Below are positions 62,690 through 64,000 of a stretch of 64,000 bases of DNA, piece after piece. Position numbers and translations under genes: made by a program. The notes below the pieces were generated by a model. That model did no database searches and had not been told where the DNA came from. It saw nothing but the letters and a program-made list of their open reading frames with translations. The stretch spans positions 186,001 through 250,000 of the forward strand of contig JAIXMQ010000020.1 of NCBI GenBank assembly GCA_025716855.1, in the 5' to 3' direction. The DNA is from Pilaira anomala (lineage: Eukaryota > Mucoromycota > Mucoromycetes > Mucorales > Mucoraceae). Each line of letters opens with the position of its first letter. The stretch's first letter is position 1.

Positions 62690-63420
62690 GCTTCAGTTTA
62701 TAATAAATGTCATTCGATTTGGTACCAGATCATCTTCTTGATTGTTAAAAATTTGTGGACATTGTTCACGAGCTTACGTAATCTGCAGCAAGAAACAGAG
62801 CGATTAACAGCTCTATTAGGATCATTGATAAAGGAAATACCTCTTCCATTGCTACTACCATCCTTACCGCCACATATACCACCAAGCAACCAAATTATCA
62901 GATCTTGAAAAACTCGAGATTGAAAATAGTTTTGAAAGCTTAGATGAAAGCAAGATGTGAAAACTTAGTACTGGAACTGTTGCTAAAAAAAAATGGAGAG
63001 ATTTGTACTTGTATGCAATTATAGAAAGTGTGTTAAAAAAAAATACTACTCCAAAGAATGGCATAATGCTAACCCGATCCTACCCTTGTACACTCCATGG
63101 TGTTCTGATACCAATGATCATTCTTGGAAGAATGAAATTTAAAAAACCAAGACTCATCACATGGAAAATCTTGATGATTTATTTAGTTTATTAATGAATT
63201 TTGTTAAATAATCTACTTCAAGAAGTAACCGACAACACTTAAATAAAGGAACAAATATCGTTATCAGGCATGTACTGATTGCAAATGGTTTTATCCCACT
63301 TTACTACACCATATCTACTTATTTGACTGCAGATACTCGTCACCTACTAACCAAAGCAAAGGTGATATGTCACAACGATTTTGGCTCTTTATTGACTATT
63401 CCGCTATTATAATCTGCAAG
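62690..63420 (+). pseudogene. Second decayed coding region, unknown family
   Basis: Frames in succession: about 62749-62907 reads LWTLFTSLRNLQQETERLTA, LLGSLIKEIP, a coiled-coil-like start; 62902-62960 reads DLEKLEIENSFESLDESKM and stop; 62970-63190 reads TVAKKKWRDLYLYAIIESVL; then about 63169 reads ENLDDLFSLLMNFVK and stop; about 63260-63400 reads VLIANGFIPLYYTISTYL. The pieces fit one former protein broken by stops and frame changes. No transposase or known domain could be recognised, and no start codon is evident. Confidence 0.45.
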
Positions 63421-64000
63421 GGATAACTATTTTCTTATTGTTTTAGTAGTGCTCAGTTATTAATAATATTTATATTTTGGAGGCGAAAAGGCGAGTAAAT
63501 CATCATCATATAGTCGTAATATAGCTAGAAGAAAAGATATTTACATCTTATTTCAGTTACTGGCAATAAGAACGATAGTATTGCAAAAGGTAATTCGCTA
63601 GTCAACTTTTAGCGAGTTAACTGGACGTTTGAGAAGAGTACTTATTTACTTATTGTAGGCCGATGGTTTGAACTTCGGCAGCTCAAGAAGCCATGTATAG
63701 AAAACCTATGGGTGGAAATATTGATATGGCGTATTTCTGGTAGTATGATCGGTTCGGTGACCAAACAAAAGAGTTTTAGGATGGAGGGTTTAAAATGGCC
63801 AAGGTATTGAAAGATAGTTATTCCTGACGAAACGTAATGAAGTCCCAAAAAAATTACCGTAGTATAGTAGTCGTTTATTGAAACAGGCTGAAAATATATA
63901 CATCAAATAAAGTTTTTCATACGTGTATCAAAGATGTTAGATTAGTTGAGAGTGATATAACTAGCTTAAACTTTTTTTCTTTTTTGTAAATATGTTATGT
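63421..64000. other. Window end, nothing recognised
   Basis: GC content and codon-like texture are slightly higher than in other intergenic DNA, so this may continue the decayed region, but no frame is long enough to call. Confidence 0.4.

Overview
The window is nuclear DNA of a fungus, most likely an early-diverging (Mucoromycota, Mucorales-like) species. It is very AT-rich. Genes carry many short GT-AG introns (about 50-140 bp), intergenic DNA is full of long A and T runs and GA microsatellites, and protein families fit a fungus: YAT-type amino acid permease, SulP-STAS sulfate permease, Msb1/Mug8-like protein, TALE homeobox, Mei2-like RNA-binding protein and a six-unit polyubiquitin gene. 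The species cannot be named from sequence alone. Gene models were spliced by hand; where every exon junction kept frame and restored a family motif, confidence is high.

Layout. 0-6.7 kb: queuosine salvage enzyme, a small unknown gene convergent with it, a seven-exon Mei2-like gene, a possible small membrane protein, and an unknown gene with an acidic repeat tail. 8-18.2 kb: bZIP factor diverging from a sulfate permease, which converges on a 13-exon amino acid permease containing a 9-nt exon; then a Sel1-repeat protein. 19.1-23.4 kb: a CCAAT/TATA promoter-like block with no gene behind it, an RRM-YTH m6A-reader-type gene, and a tiny secreted cysteine-rich protein. 24.2-33.8 kb: CWC25 splicing factor, LEU5/SLC25A16-like mitochondrial carrier, Sds3/BRMS1-like Sin3-complex subunit, SDS22, and the DEAD-box helicase DBP5. 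35.3-43.4 kb: polyubiquitin with a clear promoter, RNA14 (CstF-77), an Msb1/Mug8-like gene followed by a 23-bp tandem repeat. 43.1-50.3 kb is a 7-kb gene-poor stretch holding a 2.06-kb inverted-repeat element. 50.3-59.9 kb: TALE homeobox gene and a kinesin-4 whose first intron is GC-AG. 60-64 kb holds only decayed coding fragments.

The genes do not form a metabolic cluster. A theme is mRNA handling: Mei2-like, YTH, CWC25, DBP5 and RNA14 all act on splicing, 3'-end formation, export or mRNA fate. Mei2 and a YTH protein (Mmi1) form a meiotic switch in fission yeast, so finding both here is suggestive but not proof of a link.

Best leads for novelty: the inverted-repeat element with TA flanks, the 9-nt exon, the RRM-YTH protein, the small secreted peptide(s), the altered ubiquitin, and recurrent T-run/A-run pairs within introns. 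No CRISPR array, tRNA, rRNA or viral gene was recognised.
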